The notes beneath the pieces are model-generated. The model worked only from the letters and a program-made list of their open reading frames with translations, ran no database searches and had not been told where the DNA came from. The translations under genes and the position numbers were made by a program. This document shows positions 27,071-37,200 of a stretch of DNA of 64,000 bases, in pieces (within the stretch, counting starts at the first letter, position 1; every line of letters starts with the position of its first letter). This DNA is from an uncultured Clostridia bacterium (GTDB taxonomy: Bacteria > Bacillota > Clostridia > Lachnospirales > CAG-274), in contig CANRPW010000012.1 of NCBI GenBank assembly GCA_947632615.1, positions 1-64,000 of the forward strand, written 5' to 3'.

Positions 27071-27220
27071 ATTTCACAATAAGGTATACTTTTATAACCA
27101 TAGTAAAATTTTATAAATAATACATAACTAATATAGCAAATATTTGGTTAAATGTCAATAAAAAAATAATTCGTTTTTTTGTTAAATATATATTCCCAAA
27201 AAGTATACTTTTGGGGAACT
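27071..27220. other. Putative invertible promoter segment 1
   Basis: Two palindromic sites with centres at 27086/27087 and 27205/27206 share the core GTATAC flanked by A/T runs (AAGGTATACTTTT and AAAAGTATACTTTT). They enclose 119 bp. The right-hand site is a good inverted repeat (CCCAAAA with TTTTGGGG arms), while the left-hand arms are weaker. The enclosed promoter points left toward the recombinase. Inversion would turn it toward the integrase remnant and the LRR-dockerin gene. The same arrangement follows the second recombinase. Confidence 0.65.
27130..27158 (-). promoter_or_regulatory. Promoter inside invertible segment 1, facing the recombinase
   Basis: On the minus strand a consensus TTGACA is followed after 17 bases by TATATT. 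In the present orientation it would make RNA antisense to the 3' part of recombinase 1. Confidence 0.7.
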
Positions 27221-27311
27221 TTAAAAGCTTTTATAACAGCTAAATTAATAAAACAGGAAATTTTCAACGCCTTAAAAATAAGCAATATTTTTATATGAAA
27301 GGGGTGATGCT

Positions 27312-27603
27312 ATTAAAAAGGACAAAAAGGTTGTAGTAAAAATTGCCATGGGTGAGGAGAAAACCTATAAAATAAGTTCAATATACGCAAAAACATACTT
27401 AAAACGGCAATTATGTTTTTTGAGTGAAAATAAAAACAAGTCAAGCTTTATACTTTGTGGCAGGAATAAATCTGAAAGTCTTGACTGTTCCCGAACCTAC
27501 ATTATAGTCAAAACTCAGTAAATGACCTCGGTATAAAAGGCAGTATTGAATATCATTCACTGAGAAAATCTTAGGTCATAATCTACAACCATTCGTCCTT
27601 TGA
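27312..27603 (+). pseudogene. Degenerate tyrosine recombinase (integrase) remnant
   Basis: A frame of 69 codons from an ATT at 27312, seven bases after a GGGG ribosome-like site, reads KDKKVVVKIAMGEE and later LCFLSENKNKSSFI and SRTYIIVKTQ before a TAA at 27519. A shifted frame continues VNDLGIKGSIEYHSLRKS, then a stop, and a further shift gives LGHNLQ. This order matches the C-terminal catalytic half of phage-type integrases, with the HSLRK...GH box, but the C-terminal Tyr region and the N-terminal domains are missing. The stretch from here to 27699 holds no intact gene and would be leader RNA if the promoter were inverted. Confidence 0.55.
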
Positions 27604-27699
27604 AATTAAAAAAGATAATTATGTGTAGAACAAACTTAGAAGTATAAAACCTTTTAGGGCTTGTCCTACGCAAATCCTCATACAATGAAAGGAGAACAA

Positions 27700-28947
27700 A
27701 TGAAACTTAAAAAAATTATGGCTATCGGCTTAACCCTCACTATAACAATAGCTTGTCTGCCCATTGTTGTTCCGGCTGATATGATCCCGTCTTATGATAC
27801 AAGCACTATAGCAGAAAGCAGCTTATTTTATGCCGTAGAGGGCGGAAATATTTACTACACTGAACATGGCAGCAATGCTTTTATCACAGATGCTGACACA
27901 ACCATTACAAAAGCAAACATACCAAATGAAATTAATGGTCTTACTGTAGCGCTTATTAATCGATCTGCGTTTGCTCAATGTCACGATTTAACAGAAGTAA
28001 CAATTCCGGACGGTGTGACAAATATTGATAGTAATGCGTTTGAAGATTGCAGCAGCCTAAAAGAAATAATAATACCAAATAAAGTAAGAAATATTGGAGA
28101 TAATGCATTTTCCGGTTGCAGTAGTTTAACAGAAATAACAATATCAGCCAGTGTATTAACTATTGGTGCCGGAGCATTCAGCCAATGCAATAATCTTAAG
28201 GCAATTAATGTGGCAGACGAAAATGAAAATTTTAGGAGTATAAATGGTGTTTTATTTGACAAGACTGCTGATATTTTATATGCAGTGCCGGGCAGTTTTA
28301 TATCTTATGAAATTCCAAATAATGTACATATTATGGGCAGTGGAGCATTTTCCGGTTGCCAGAATTTAACAGAGGTAATAATACCGAACAGTGTACAATA
28401 TATTAGTGATTATGCGTTTGACAGTTGCAGCAGTCTTGCAGATATAACAATACCGGATAGTGTAACATCTATCGGCAATTTTGCATTTGCCGATTGCAGT
28501 AAACTTACAAGCATAACAATACCGAACAGTGTAACATATATCGGTAATTTTGCATTTTACGGCTGCAACAGTTTATCAGAAGTAACAATACTCAACAACG
28601 TTACATTTATTATTGATAGTTCATTTTACAGTTGTAATATGCTTGAAAAAGTTTATTGCTATAAGGGAAGTACAGCTGATAATTATTCACTTTATCCCGA
28701 GGGTGTAACGATTGTTTATTTAGATGATATGCCTGTTGTTCCTGAAGGATTGGGCGATGTTGACGGCGACGGAGTTATTACAAGCAACGATGCGGCTAAG
28801 GCTTATGTTCTGGCGGCAGCTAAAGAATATGACGTTAAAGCTGACGTTGACGGAAACAAGGCTGTTGAAGCAAAAGACGCTGAAGAAATAATGAATAAAG
28901 TTCTGAGAGCATCTTACAAATTCCCACTTGAACAATCAACAATCTGA
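27700..28947 (+). CDS. Secreted BspA-like leucine-rich-repeat protein with dockerin-like C-terminus
   Basis: The chosen ATG at 27700 has a GGAGA site six to ten bases upstream and begins MKLKKIMAIGLTLTITIACL, a typical signal peptide ending near VVPA. A frame 13 codons longer exists but starts at a TTG without a ribosome site. Residues about 85-320 hold LRR_5/BspA-type repeats of about 23 residues (pattern LTEVTIPDSVTSIGNFAFxGCSS), interrupted once by a longer insert near residues 165-205. The C-terminus carries two dockerin-like calcium loops (GDVDGDGVITSNDA and ADVDGNKAVEAKDA). BspA-like proteins are adhesins. A dockerin suggests docking to a cohesin scaffold, though none is in this window. 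It is the first intact gene downstream of invertible segment 1. Confidence 0.85.
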   Translation: MKLKKIMAIGLTLTITIACLPIVVPADMIPSYDTSTIAESSLFYAVEGGNIYYTEHGSNAFITDADTTITKANIPNEINGLTVALINRSAFAQCHDLTEVTIPDGVTNIDSNAFEDCSSLKEIIIPNKVRNIGDNAFSGCSSLTEITISASVLTIGAGAFSQCNNLKAINVADENENFRSINGVLFDKTADILYAVPGSFISYEIPNNVHIMGSGAFSGCQNLTEVIIPNSVQYISDYAFDSCSSLADITIPDSVTSIGNFAFADCSKLTSITIPNSVTYIGNFAFYGCNSLSEVTILNNVTFIIDSSFYSCNMLEKVYCYKGSTADNYSLYPEGVTIVYLDDMPVVPEGLGDVDGDGVITSNDAAKAYVLAAAKEYDVKADVDGNKAVEAKDAEEIMNKVLRASYKFPLEQSTI

Positions 28948-29101
28948 TGTTTTCGGACTATAATGATCTGACACTAACCGTAAATCAGTATACAGTATTA
29001 ACAGCTATTAGCGTAAAAGGTTGACCGGGATGCCAAAACCAAAACGGCAATTTATAAATCAGAATAATACAATTTTATAGTTTGATGGGAAAATAGCATA
29101 A

Positions 29102-29139
29102 AGGCTCTCTGCTTGTCAATGTTTGACAGCAGAGAGCCT
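29102..29139 (+). terminator. Terminator of the LRR-dockerin gene
   Basis: A very long hairpin (AGGCTCTCTGC with GCAGAGAGCCT, extended by TTGTCAA/TTTGACA) is followed by a T-rich stretch. The next 500 bases to 29621 are AT-rich, with a run of nine T at 29575-29583, and I see no gene in them. Confidence 0.75.
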
Positions 29140-29621
29140 GCTTATTTTAGATTTAATATATATTTATTTATCAAACAGCTTAAAAAGCGGATGTTAATTA
29201 TAATTTCTGTAAATACAATTATAATTTTATTTTTTGATAAATAAATACACAACCAAGCAAGACAACACTTGGTAGTATCACGAATAAAGTAAAAAAATAA
29301 TAATTAGCTTGTAAGCAAAATAACTTTACAACCATTTCATTATTATAGCTTATAAATTTGTCAATTTCTTAATTTATAAAAGTTTGGCCTTAAAAAAAAT
29401 GTACTCAACAAATTCTTATGCGAAAATTATATCTATTTGAAGGGAAGGATATAGCTAACAAAGAGGATAAAGGAGCGTATTATTCCTGATAAAAAGTAAA
29501 GTCGGTAATCTGATTAAGAAACGGTGTATGTATAATTTACATTTTATTATATCTTTTTTCAATAAATTTATCAATTTTTTTTTGAGAGGTGCAATATATG
29601 TAGATTTTTTGCACAGCCTTG

Positions 29622-29630
29622 TGGTATAAT
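29622..29630 (+). promoter_or_regulatory. Extended -10 promoter of the hsd operon
   Basis: TGG followed by TATAAT forms an extended -10 element 49 bases before hsdM. No good -35 is visible. Confidence 0.4.
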
Positions 29631-29678
29631 TAATAAAAAGCTATTTGCAATTTTTAATGTATTAGGAGGAATAGAGCT

Positions 29679-31247
29679 ATGGCTGACAATAAAAAAGAGC
29701 TGGAGCGGGAAGAACTCCATCGGGCGATATGGGCAATTGCGGATGAACTACGTGGAGCAGTGGACGGCTGGGACTTCAAGAATTACGTTCTCGGTACTAT
29801 GTTTTACCGCTACATTTCCGAAAATCTGTGCAGTTACATAAACACCGGCGAGGCAGAGGCGGGCAATGCAGATTTTGATTATACGACTATGCCTGATGAA
29901 GATGCGGATGAAGCAAGAGAGGGACTGGTAGAAGAAAAGGGATTTTTTATACTGCCAAGTGAGCTTTTTTGCAACGTCTGCGCAAGAGCTTCACAGGACG
30001 AAAACCTTAACGAAACATTAGAAAAAGTATTCCGCCACATAGAAGAATCAGCAAAAGGCAGCTCCTCCGAAAGCAGCTTTGCAGGTTTGTTTGATGATTA
30101 CGATGTAAACAGCAACAAACTCGGCTCTACCGTTGCAAAGCGTAATGAAAAGCTGGTCAAGCTGCTTAATGGTGTGGCTGCAATGAATCTCGGCGATGTG
30201 AAAAATCATGACATTGATGCATTTGGCGATGCTTATGAATATCTTATGACTATGTACGCAAGCAATGCAGGAAAATCAGGCGGTGAGTTTTTCACCCCTG
30301 CCGATGTTTCCGAACTGTTGACCCGACTGGGTACAGTGGGAAAAACAGAAATAAATAAGGTATATGATCCTGCCTGCGGTTCAGGCTCTCTGCTTTTGAA
30401 GGCTGAAAAGGTGTTGGGAAAAAATGCCATACGCAACGGATTTTTCGGGCAGGAAATCAATATCACCACCTATAACCTCTGCCGCATAAATATGTTCCTT
30501 CATGATGTAGGCTTTGATAAATTTGATATTGCCTGTGAAGATACGCTTATTTCTCCGCAGCATTGGGACGATGAACCCTTTGAGCTTATAGTTTCAAATC
30601 CACCCTACTCCATAAAATGGGCAGGCAGTGACAATCCACTTTTGATAAATGATCCCCGTTTTTCCCCTGCCGGCGTGCTTGCGCCTAAGAGCAAGGCGGA
30701 CATGGCTTTTATAATGCACAGCCTTTCATGGCTTGCGTCCAACGGCACAGCGGCTATCGTATGTTTTCCCGGCATTATGTACAGAGGCGGAGCAGAGCAG
30801 AAAATACGCAAATACCTTATTGACAACAACTATGTGGACTGTGTAATACAACTGCCTCCGAACCTGTTTTTCGGAACAAGCATTGCCACCTGTATTATGG
30901 TTCTGAAAAAGAACAAAGCAGACAACAAGACATTATTTATTGATGCAACAGAAGAGTGCATAAAGGTTACAAACAACAACAAGCTCACCGAAGCCAACAT
31001 CTCACATATTGTGGACGTATTTGCAAACCATAAGGAGGAACAGTATTTTTCCCATTTGGCAGGCTATGACGAGGTAGTCAAAAATAATTATAATCTATCT
31101 GTCAGCACCTATGTAGAGCAGGAGGATAAGCGTGAAAAAATCGACATAGTAAAGCTGAACGCAGAGATTGAACAAATCGTTGCCCGTGAGCAGGTTTTGC
31201 GTGACGAAATAGCGAAAATAATCGCAGAAATTGAGGTGGGCTTATGA
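29679..31247 (+). CDS. hsdM: Type I restriction-modification methyltransferase subunit
   Basis: This 522-residue protein has the N-terminal helical HsdM_N region (ADELRGAVDGWDFKNYVLGTMFYRY) followed by the N6-adenine methyltransferase domain. The SAM-binding motif DPACGSGSLLL is near residue 231 and the catalytic NPPY motif (IVSNPPYSIKW) near residue 307. Length matches the family. The ATG follows an AGGAGG site. It is the first gene of an operon and overlaps the next start codon by four bases. With HsdS it would methylate adenine in a bipartite target, and with HsdR it cuts unmodified DNA. Specificity depends on the variable HsdS downstream, so changes there would alter genome-wide methylation. 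Confidence 0.95.
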   Translation: MADNKKELEREELHRAIWAIADELRGAVDGWDFKNYVLGTMFYRYISENLCSYINTGEAEAGNADFDYTTMPDEDADEAREGLVEEKGFFILPSELFCNVCARASQDENLNETLEKVFRHIEESAKGSSSESSFAGLFDDYDVNSNKLGSTVAKRNEKLVKLLNGVAAMNLGDVKNHDIDAFGDAYEYLMTMYASNAGKSGGEFFTPADVSELLTRLGTVGKTEINKVYDPACGSGSLLLKAEKVLGKNAIRNGFFGQEINITTYNLCRINMFLHDVGFDKFDIACEDTLISPQHWDDEPFELIVSNPPYSIKWAGSDNPLLINDPRFSPAGVLAPKSKADMAFIMHSLSWLASNGTAAIVCFPGIMYRGGAEQKIRKYLIDNNYVDCVIQLPPNLFFGTSIATCIMVLKKNKADNKTLFIDATEECIKVTNNNKLTEANISHIVDVFANHKEEQYFSHLAGYDEVVKNNYNLSVSTYVEQEDKREKIDIVKLNAEIEQIVAREQVLRDEIAKIIAEIEVGL

Positions 31248-32353
31248 GAAAAAGAAAAAATGAAGTTTCTGCTGTGCGATCTTCTGCGGCAGAATATTTA
31301 ACCTTTGTCGCCTCTACAGGCGACGATGAAAAAAGCATAGAGATGCGTTACGAAGACGAAAATATTTGGCTAACCCAAAAAATGATGGCAACTTTGTATG
31401 ATGTAGATGTACGAACCATAAGTGATCATATCAAAAAAATATATTCTGATTCCGAATTAGAACAGTCAGCAACTATCCGAAAATTTCGGATAGTTCAGAT
31501 GGAAGGAACACGACAAGTTGCCCGTGAAGTGAATCATTATAACCTGCAAATGACTATTTCTGTTGGTTTTAAAGTAAATAACGAGCGTGCAGTGCAGTTT
31601 AGAAAATGGGCAAACACTATTGTTAAGGATTACACAATTCAAGGATGGGTTATGGACGATGAACGCCTAAAAAATGGCGGCACAGTGCTGACAAAAGAAT
31701 ACTTTGAAAAACAGCTGGAAAAAATCCGTGAAATTCGTCTTTCAGAACGCAAATTTTACCAAAAGATTACAGATATTTATGCTACAGCTTTGGATTATGA
31801 TCCATCTGCGGCAGTTACAAAACGCTTTTTTGCTGCGGTACAAAACAAATTGCATTACAGCATCCATGGTCAGACAGCAGCTGAGGTTATATACAACAGA
31901 GCAAATGCGGAAAAAGAACACATGGGGCTTACCTCGTGGGACGGCTCACCGCAAAGTAAAATCCATTCCTATGATGTTGTGGTAGCAAAAAACTATCTGA
32001 CCGAAAAGGAGCTTGCGCAATTGGGACGCATTGTTTCGGCATATCTTGATATGGCAGAAGCACAGGCAGAACGACAAATTCCCATGACAATGGCAGATTG
32101 GGAGGAAAGGCTAAACGGATTTCTTAAAGTTTGGGATAGAGATATATTACAGGATGCCAGAAAAATCTCTGCAGAACTGGCAAAGAGCCACGCTTTAAGC
32201 GAATTTGAAAAATATCGTGTCATTCAGGATCGACTTTACCAAAGCGACTTTGACAGAATGCTGTTGGAAGGAGATAATACCCAAGACCAGCTTGATAACA
32301 AAACGGTAGTTATGTCCATCGATTTTAAGGAAGGCGGCGAGAACAATGAGTAA
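31244..32353 (+). CDS. RhuM-family protein within the hsd operon
   Basis: This 369-residue protein matches the RhuM family (named after a Salmonella pathogenicity-island protein). An N-terminal winged-helix-like segment ([18 protein letters not shown], about residues 42-60) is followed by [26 protein letters not shown] and a C-terminal helical region with a [19 protein letters not shown] segment. There is no signal peptide, so a cytosolic, possibly DNA-associated role is likely. The molecular function is unknown. It overlaps hsdM by four bases and hsdS by eight, so it is translationally coupled within the operon. RhuM-like genes are often found inside type I RM loci, and a role as accessory factor is plausible but unproved. 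Confidence 0.85.
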   Translation: MRKRKNEVSAVRSSAAEYLTFVASTGDDEKSIEMRYEDENIWLTQKMMATLYDVDVRTISDHIKKIYSDSELEQSATIRKFRIVQMEGTRQVAREVNHYNLQMTISVGFKVNNERAVQFRKWANTIVKDYTIQGWVMDDERLKNGGTVLTKEYFEKQLEKIREIRLSERKFYQKITDIYATALDYDPSAAVTKRFFAAVQNKLHYSIHGQTAAEVIYNRANAEKEHMGLTSWDGSPQSKIHSYDVVVAKNYLTEKELAQLGRIVSAYLDMAEAQAERQIPMTMADWEERLNGFLKVWDRDILQDARKISAELAKSHALSEFEKYRVIQDRLYQSDFDRMLLEGDNTQDQLDNKTVVMSIDFKEGGENNE

Positions 32354-33020
32354 GCTGAAACAGCTAATTACAGAACTTTGCCCCAAGGGGGTGGAATATG
32401 TACCATTGTGGTCAGTTACCATTTGGGATAAAAAATTTAATGCTGTTGAGAGATATAAACAACCCATTGTTGAAAATTATCAATATTTATTAGCCAATGA
32501 TTTATTTGCTATGGAAACAGTTAATGGCAATGTTTTTCTATTATCTACTGGTGAACGGACTGGATGGACAACAGAAGATATTGCAGGAGATTATCTTAAG
32601 GAAGGAGAAGTTGTAACACTGCCGTGGGGCAAATCACGTGCAGTAATAGATTGCATTAAATACTATAAAGGTAAATTTGTAACGGCAGATAATAGGATTG
32701 CAACATCCAATAATCCAGATAGATTGCTAAATAAGTTTTTATATTATTGGATGATGAGCCAAGGTAGCATCATAGATACATTTTATCGCGGTTCAGGAAT
32801 TAAACATCCCAACATGGCAAAAGTACTTGACATGAAAATCCCTGTGCCTCCTCTGGAGGTACAATGTGAAATTGTCCGTATTCTCGACAATTTTACAAAT
32901 CTTACAGCTGAACTTACGGCTGAACTTACGGCGGAACTTACGGCAAGAAAAAAACAGTATGAATATTACAGAGATGCTCTGCTTAATTTTGATACTCTAA
33001 CTACCCCCCCCAATGGATAA
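32346..33020 (+). CDS. hsdS: Specificity subunit, first module (TRD1), ended early by a C8 tract
   Basis: These 224 codons encode one target-recognition domain (about residues 1-170) and a conserved coiled-coil spacer with three TAEL repeats and the [14 protein letters not shown] motif. The frame then enters a run of eight C (33004-33011) and stops at TAA 33018. Normal HsdS proteins are about 400 residues with two such modules. Adding one C (nine) makes the frame continue as [15 protein letters not shown]..., straight into the next module without a stop. Seven C would also end within a few codons. The gene is therefore one reading frame interrupted by a single base in a homopolymer. Made as it stands, this product would be a half-subunit, a form known to dimerise in some type I systems. 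Confidence 0.9.
   Translation: MSKLKQLITELCPKGVEYVPLWSVTIWDKKFNAVERYKQPIVENYQYLLANDLFAMETVNGNVFLLSTGERTGWTTEDIAGDYLKEGEVVTLPWGKSRAVIDCIKYYKGKFVTADNRIATSNNPDRLLNKFLYYWMMSQGSIIDTFYRGSGIKHPNMAKVLDMKIPVPPLEVQCEIVRILDNFTNLTAELTAELTAELTARKKQYEYYRDALLNFDTLTTPPNG
32904..32939 (+). repeat. Three 12-bp repeats encoding TAEL in hsdS
   Basis: Three tandem 12-base units (32904, 32916, 32928) each encode Thr-Ala-Glu-Leu in the central helix. In the EcoR124 family the same TAEL motif occurs in two or three copies, and copy number sets the spacer length of the recognised site. Confidence 0.9.
33004..33011 (+). repeat. C8 tract at the TRD1/TRD2 junction of hsdS
   Basis: Eight C in a row. Present state: stop at 33018. 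Nine C would give an open fusion to the next module. Homopolymers of this length are rare in the AT-rich sequence around. Confidence 0.9.
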
Positions 33021-33022
33021 AA

Positions 33023-34225
33023 TTGAGTGATATAGCAGATATAGGAACAGGAAGCAGCAATACTAATGAAGCAGATGAAAACGGCATATATCCCTTTTAT
33101 GTTCGTTCTCAGGAACAGCTAAAGAAAAATTCATATGAATATGATGAAACTGCAATTGTGACAGCCGGAGACGGTGTTGGTGTGGGTAAAGTGTTTCATT
33201 TTGTAGAAGGCAAATACGCACTGCACCAAAGAGCCTACAGGATACATATAAACAGCAAAGAAGTAGTACCTAAATTCTTTTATCATTACATGGTTGCTAA
33301 GTTTTATGACTATATATCCAAAGAAGGCTATCACTCTTCAGTTTCATCGATAAGGCGACCTATGTTAAATAACTTTCCCGTTCCAATTCCTAAAGTTGAA
33401 GTACAGGAAAGGCTTGTAAATGTTCTTGACAACTTTGAAGCCATCTGTAATGATTTGAGTATCGGTCTGCCGGCAGAGATTGAAGCTCGAAAAAAACAAT
33501 ATGAATTTTACAGAGACTCTCTATTGACGTATATTGAAACCGGTAATACCCCCCCCCAGAAATGGAATTATAACGGCATAATTCGGATTTTCCAATATGT
33601 TTTTGGCTATATTTTTGTAAAATTGGGCGATGTGATACTATCTTTGAATACGGGATTAAATCCTCGACAATTTTTCAAACTTAATACAGATGATGCAACA
33701 AATTATTATATAACAATACGAGAAATGTGTAATGGCAGAATTGTGCCAACAGATAAAACGGACCTGATGAACAATAACGCACTTCAATTATGCAACAATA
33801 GGTCAAACCTCGAAAAGGGGGATGTGCTTTTTTCCGGAACAGGAACCATTGGAGAAACTGTAGTAATTGAAGCAACTCCACAGAATTGGAATATTAAAGA
33901 GGGTGTGTATTCAATAAAGCCTAACCAAAACTGGATACTTCCACACTATTTGCGCTATCTGCTCATGACCTCAAAAATGAAACTATCTTATATGAAAAAA
34001 GCAGATGGAGGTACTGTAAAGAGCATCCCTATGAAGGAGTTGCGGGAACTTGTCATTCCTTTGCCATCGTTGGAAAAACAGACTGAAATTGTGAAAACTA
34101 TAAGTAGCTTTGATACTCTCTGCAATGACATATCTGAAGGTATTCCGGCAGAGATTGAAGCTCGTCAAAAGCAATATGAATATTATCGGGATAAATTACT
34201 GACATTTAAGGTCAGGGAAGAGTAA
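33023..34225 (+). CDS. hsdS: Specificity subunit, second and third modules (TRD2-TRD3) with an internal C9 tract
   Basis: The open frame of 400 codons can start at the TTG at 33023, two bases after the stop of the first part, so reinitiation is possible. There is no ribosome site of its own. It encodes a recognition domain beginning LSDIADIGTGSSN, a conserved spacer ending ARKKQYEFYRDSLL, a C9 tract (33549-33557) read in frame as TPPQKW, a further recognition domain beginning KLGDVILSLNTGLNP, and a second spacer with [14 protein letters not shown]. Slipping to eight or ten C would stop translation within about ten codons and leave TRD2 alone. Together with the first part, the locus has three recognition modules, one more than a normal HsdS. 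Confidence 0.88.
   Translation: MSDIADIGTGSSNTNEADENGIYPFYVRSQEQLKKNSYEYDETAIVTAGDGVGVGKVFHFVEGKYALHQRAYRIHINSKEVVPKFFYHYMVAKFYDYISKEGYHSSVSSIRRPMLNNFPVPIPKVEVQERLVNVLDNFEAICNDLSIGLPAEIEARKKQYEFYRDSLLTYIETGNTPPQKWNYNGIIRIFQYVFGYIFVKLGDVILSLNTGLNPRQFFKLNTDDATNYYITIREMCNGRIVPTDKTDLMNNNALQLCNNRSNLEKGDVLFSGTGTIGETVVIEATPQNWNIKEGVYSIKPNQNWILPHYLRYLLMTSKMKLSYMKKADGGTVKSIPMKELRELVIPLPSLEKQTEIVKTISSFDTLCNDISEGIPAEIEARQKQYEYYRDKLLTFKVREE
33549..33557 (+). repeat. C9 tract at the TRD2/TRD3 junction of hsdS
   Basis: Nine C, in frame in this copy. One base fewer gives a stop after about ten codons (TAA), one base more a stop after about nine. The tract sits at the same point of the module as the C8 tract. 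Confidence 0.9.
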
Positions 34226-34257
34226 ATTCAAACAAAATATATAGGAGGTGAATTTAA

Positions 34258-37200
34258 ATGCCTTATTTTAATATCGTTGCCGCAACAAACGAAAACACGG
34301 TTGTAACCGAATATGAGCAAATTAAGACACGCTCTGATAACTACCAAAGCGAGGCTGCTCTGGAACGGGAGTTTATAAATCTTCTTACAGAACAGGGCTA
34401 CGAATATCTGAATATACACAGTGAAAAAGATTTGATTGTTAATCTCAGGCATAAGCTGGAATCTCTTAATAATATTAACTTCAGTGAGGAGGAGTGGAGT
34501 CGTTTTTTCACGGAGAAGCTTGCAAATCCCAACGAGCATATAACCGAAAAAACACGCAAGATACAGGAGGACCATGTACAGGTTTTAAAACGTGATGACG
34601 GCAGCACCAAGAACATCACACTTATTGACAAAAAGAATATACACAACAACCGACTGCAGGTAATAAACCAGTATACCGTCAGCACCGACGAGGGAGCAAG
34701 GCATAATAATCGTTATGATGTGACTGTCCTTGTAAACGGTCTGCCTTTGGTACATATAGAACTTAAGCGTCGTGGTGTCGCCATACGTGAAGCCTTCAAT
34801 CAGATTAACCGCTATCAGCGTGACAGCTTTTGGTCGGGCAGCGGTCTGTTTGAGTATGTGCAGATTTTCGTTATATCAAACGGAACCAATACAAAATATT
34901 ATTCCAACAGCACCCGATATAATGCGATTAAAGCTGCGGCATCAAGCAGGATAAAAAAAGAAAAAACATCAAACAGCTTTGAATTTACTTCCTTTTGGGC
35001 TGATGGCAATAACCGTGTTATACCCGACCTTATTGACTTTACAAAGACATTCTTTGCAAGGCATACTATATTGAATATACTGACCAAGTATTGTATATTC
35101 ACCTCGGAAAATATGCTTATGGTTATGCGCCCATATCAGATCACAGCTACGGAACGCATCTTAAACCGCATAGAAATAGCAAACAACTATAAAAAGTATG
35201 GAAACATTGCAGGGGGCGGTTACATATGGCACACCACCGGTTCAGGCAAGACACTGACTTCTTTCAAGACAGCACAGCTTGCCTCCCGTCTTTCCTATAT
35301 TGACAAGGTTCTTTTTGTGGTTGACCGTAAGGATCTGGACTACCAGACAATGAAAGAATATGACCGTTTTGAAAAGGGCTCGGCAAACAGCAATACCTCC
35401 ACAAAAGTGCTGACACGACAGCTTGAAGACAGAGACGAAAAAGGAAATCCTCACGAATACCGCATCATAATCACAACTATACAAAAGCTCTCAAACTTCG
35501 TAAACCGCAATAAAGGTCATGAGGTTTTTAACAGGCACGTTGTAATAATATTTGATGAGTGCCACCGCAGCCAGTTTGGAGATATGCACGCAGCAATAGT
35601 AAAGAATTTTAAAAATTATCATCTTTTCGGGTTTACAGGCACTCCGATTTTCTCAACAAATACGGGGTCGCTGCGCAGTCCACAGTTTTTCACCACAGAA
35701 CAGACCTTTGGCGACCGTCTCCACAGCTATACTATTGTAGATGCAATAAACGACAAAAACGTACTGCCTTTCCGTGTTGATTACATCAAAACTATGGACA
35801 CCGATGCAGATATAGACGATGAAGATGTGTGGGACATTGACCGCAAAAAAGCCTTTGAAGCTCCACAACGTATTTCACTTGTCACAAAGTACATTCTTGA
35901 CCACTTTGACCAGAAAACCTACCGGGGAGATAGAACCTACGTTTTTAACTCACTGACAAATATTAACGAGATTGTTTCAGACAAGAAAAATGCTGTGGAG
36001 GAAATAAAACAAAAACAGCGTTTAAGCGGCTTTAACTCTATTTTTGCCGTGTCTTCTGTACCTATGGCAAAGCTCTATTATCAGGAGTTTATGCGGCAAA
36101 TGGAGGAAGACCCAACCAAGCGGCTTAAAATCGCTATTATATACAGCTATGGGGTGAATGAGGCAGAAGCGGACGGTATATTGGACGAGGAAAATCCGGA
36201 GGACACTTCCGCTCTTGATTCATCTTCCCGTGACTTCTTGGAATATGCAATAAAACAGTATAATAAGCTGTTTAACACAAATTATGATACTTCAAGTGAT
36301 AAATTTCAAAATTATTATAAAGATGTATCACTTCGCATGAAGAACAAAGAGCTTGATCTGCTTATTGTTGTAAATATGTTTCTTACAGGTTTTGATGCTA
36401 CCACGCTCAATACGCTATGGGTTGATAAAAATTTAAAGATGCATGGACTAATTCAGGCATTTTCAAGGACAAACCGAATATTAAATTCAATAAAGACATT
36501 CGGCAATATAGTATGCTTCCGAAATCTGCAAAAGCGTGTTGACTCAGCAATCGCCCTCTTTGGAGACAAGAATGCAGGGGGTGTCGTTTTGCTCCGCAGC
36601 TTCAATGATTACTACTACGGCTATACGGATTCGGAAGGAAAAGATAGACCGGGTTATGCAGATATAGTTGAGGAGCTTAAGGCAAAATTCCCCCTTTCAG
36701 AGCCACAGATTGTCGGAGAGCAGAATCAAAGGGATTTCATTATATTGTTTGGTAATTTGCTGCGTATGCGTAATCTTCTGGTGTCATTTGATGATTTTAA
36801 AGGAAAAGAAATATTATCCGAACGGGACCTTCAGGATTATCTCGGAAGATATCAGGATTTACGGGATGAGTGGAAGGAACGCAGCAAAGGCGGAGAAAGC
36901 ACCGACATAGTTGATGATATAGTCTTTGAGGTGGAACTTATCAAACAGATTGAAATTAACATAGACTATATATTAATGTTGGTTAAAAAATACCATGATA
37001 CCAACTGTGAGGATAAAGAATTGCTCATTACAATTCAAAAGGCTGTTAATTCAAGTCCAGAGCTAAGAAGCAAAAAGGCTTTGATTGAAACATTTATTGC
37101 AGGGATAAACGAAGTTGAAGATGTTATGACAGAATGGCACAGCTATGTTGCTGATGAGCAAGAACGAGAGCTGTCACAGATTATAAAAGATGAGAAGCTG

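Noticed and set aside
29575..29583. A T9 run upstream of hsdM as another contingency tract
   Set aside because: A/T runs of this length are expected in AT-rich intergenic DNA, and this one lies outside an evident promoter spacer or reading frame.
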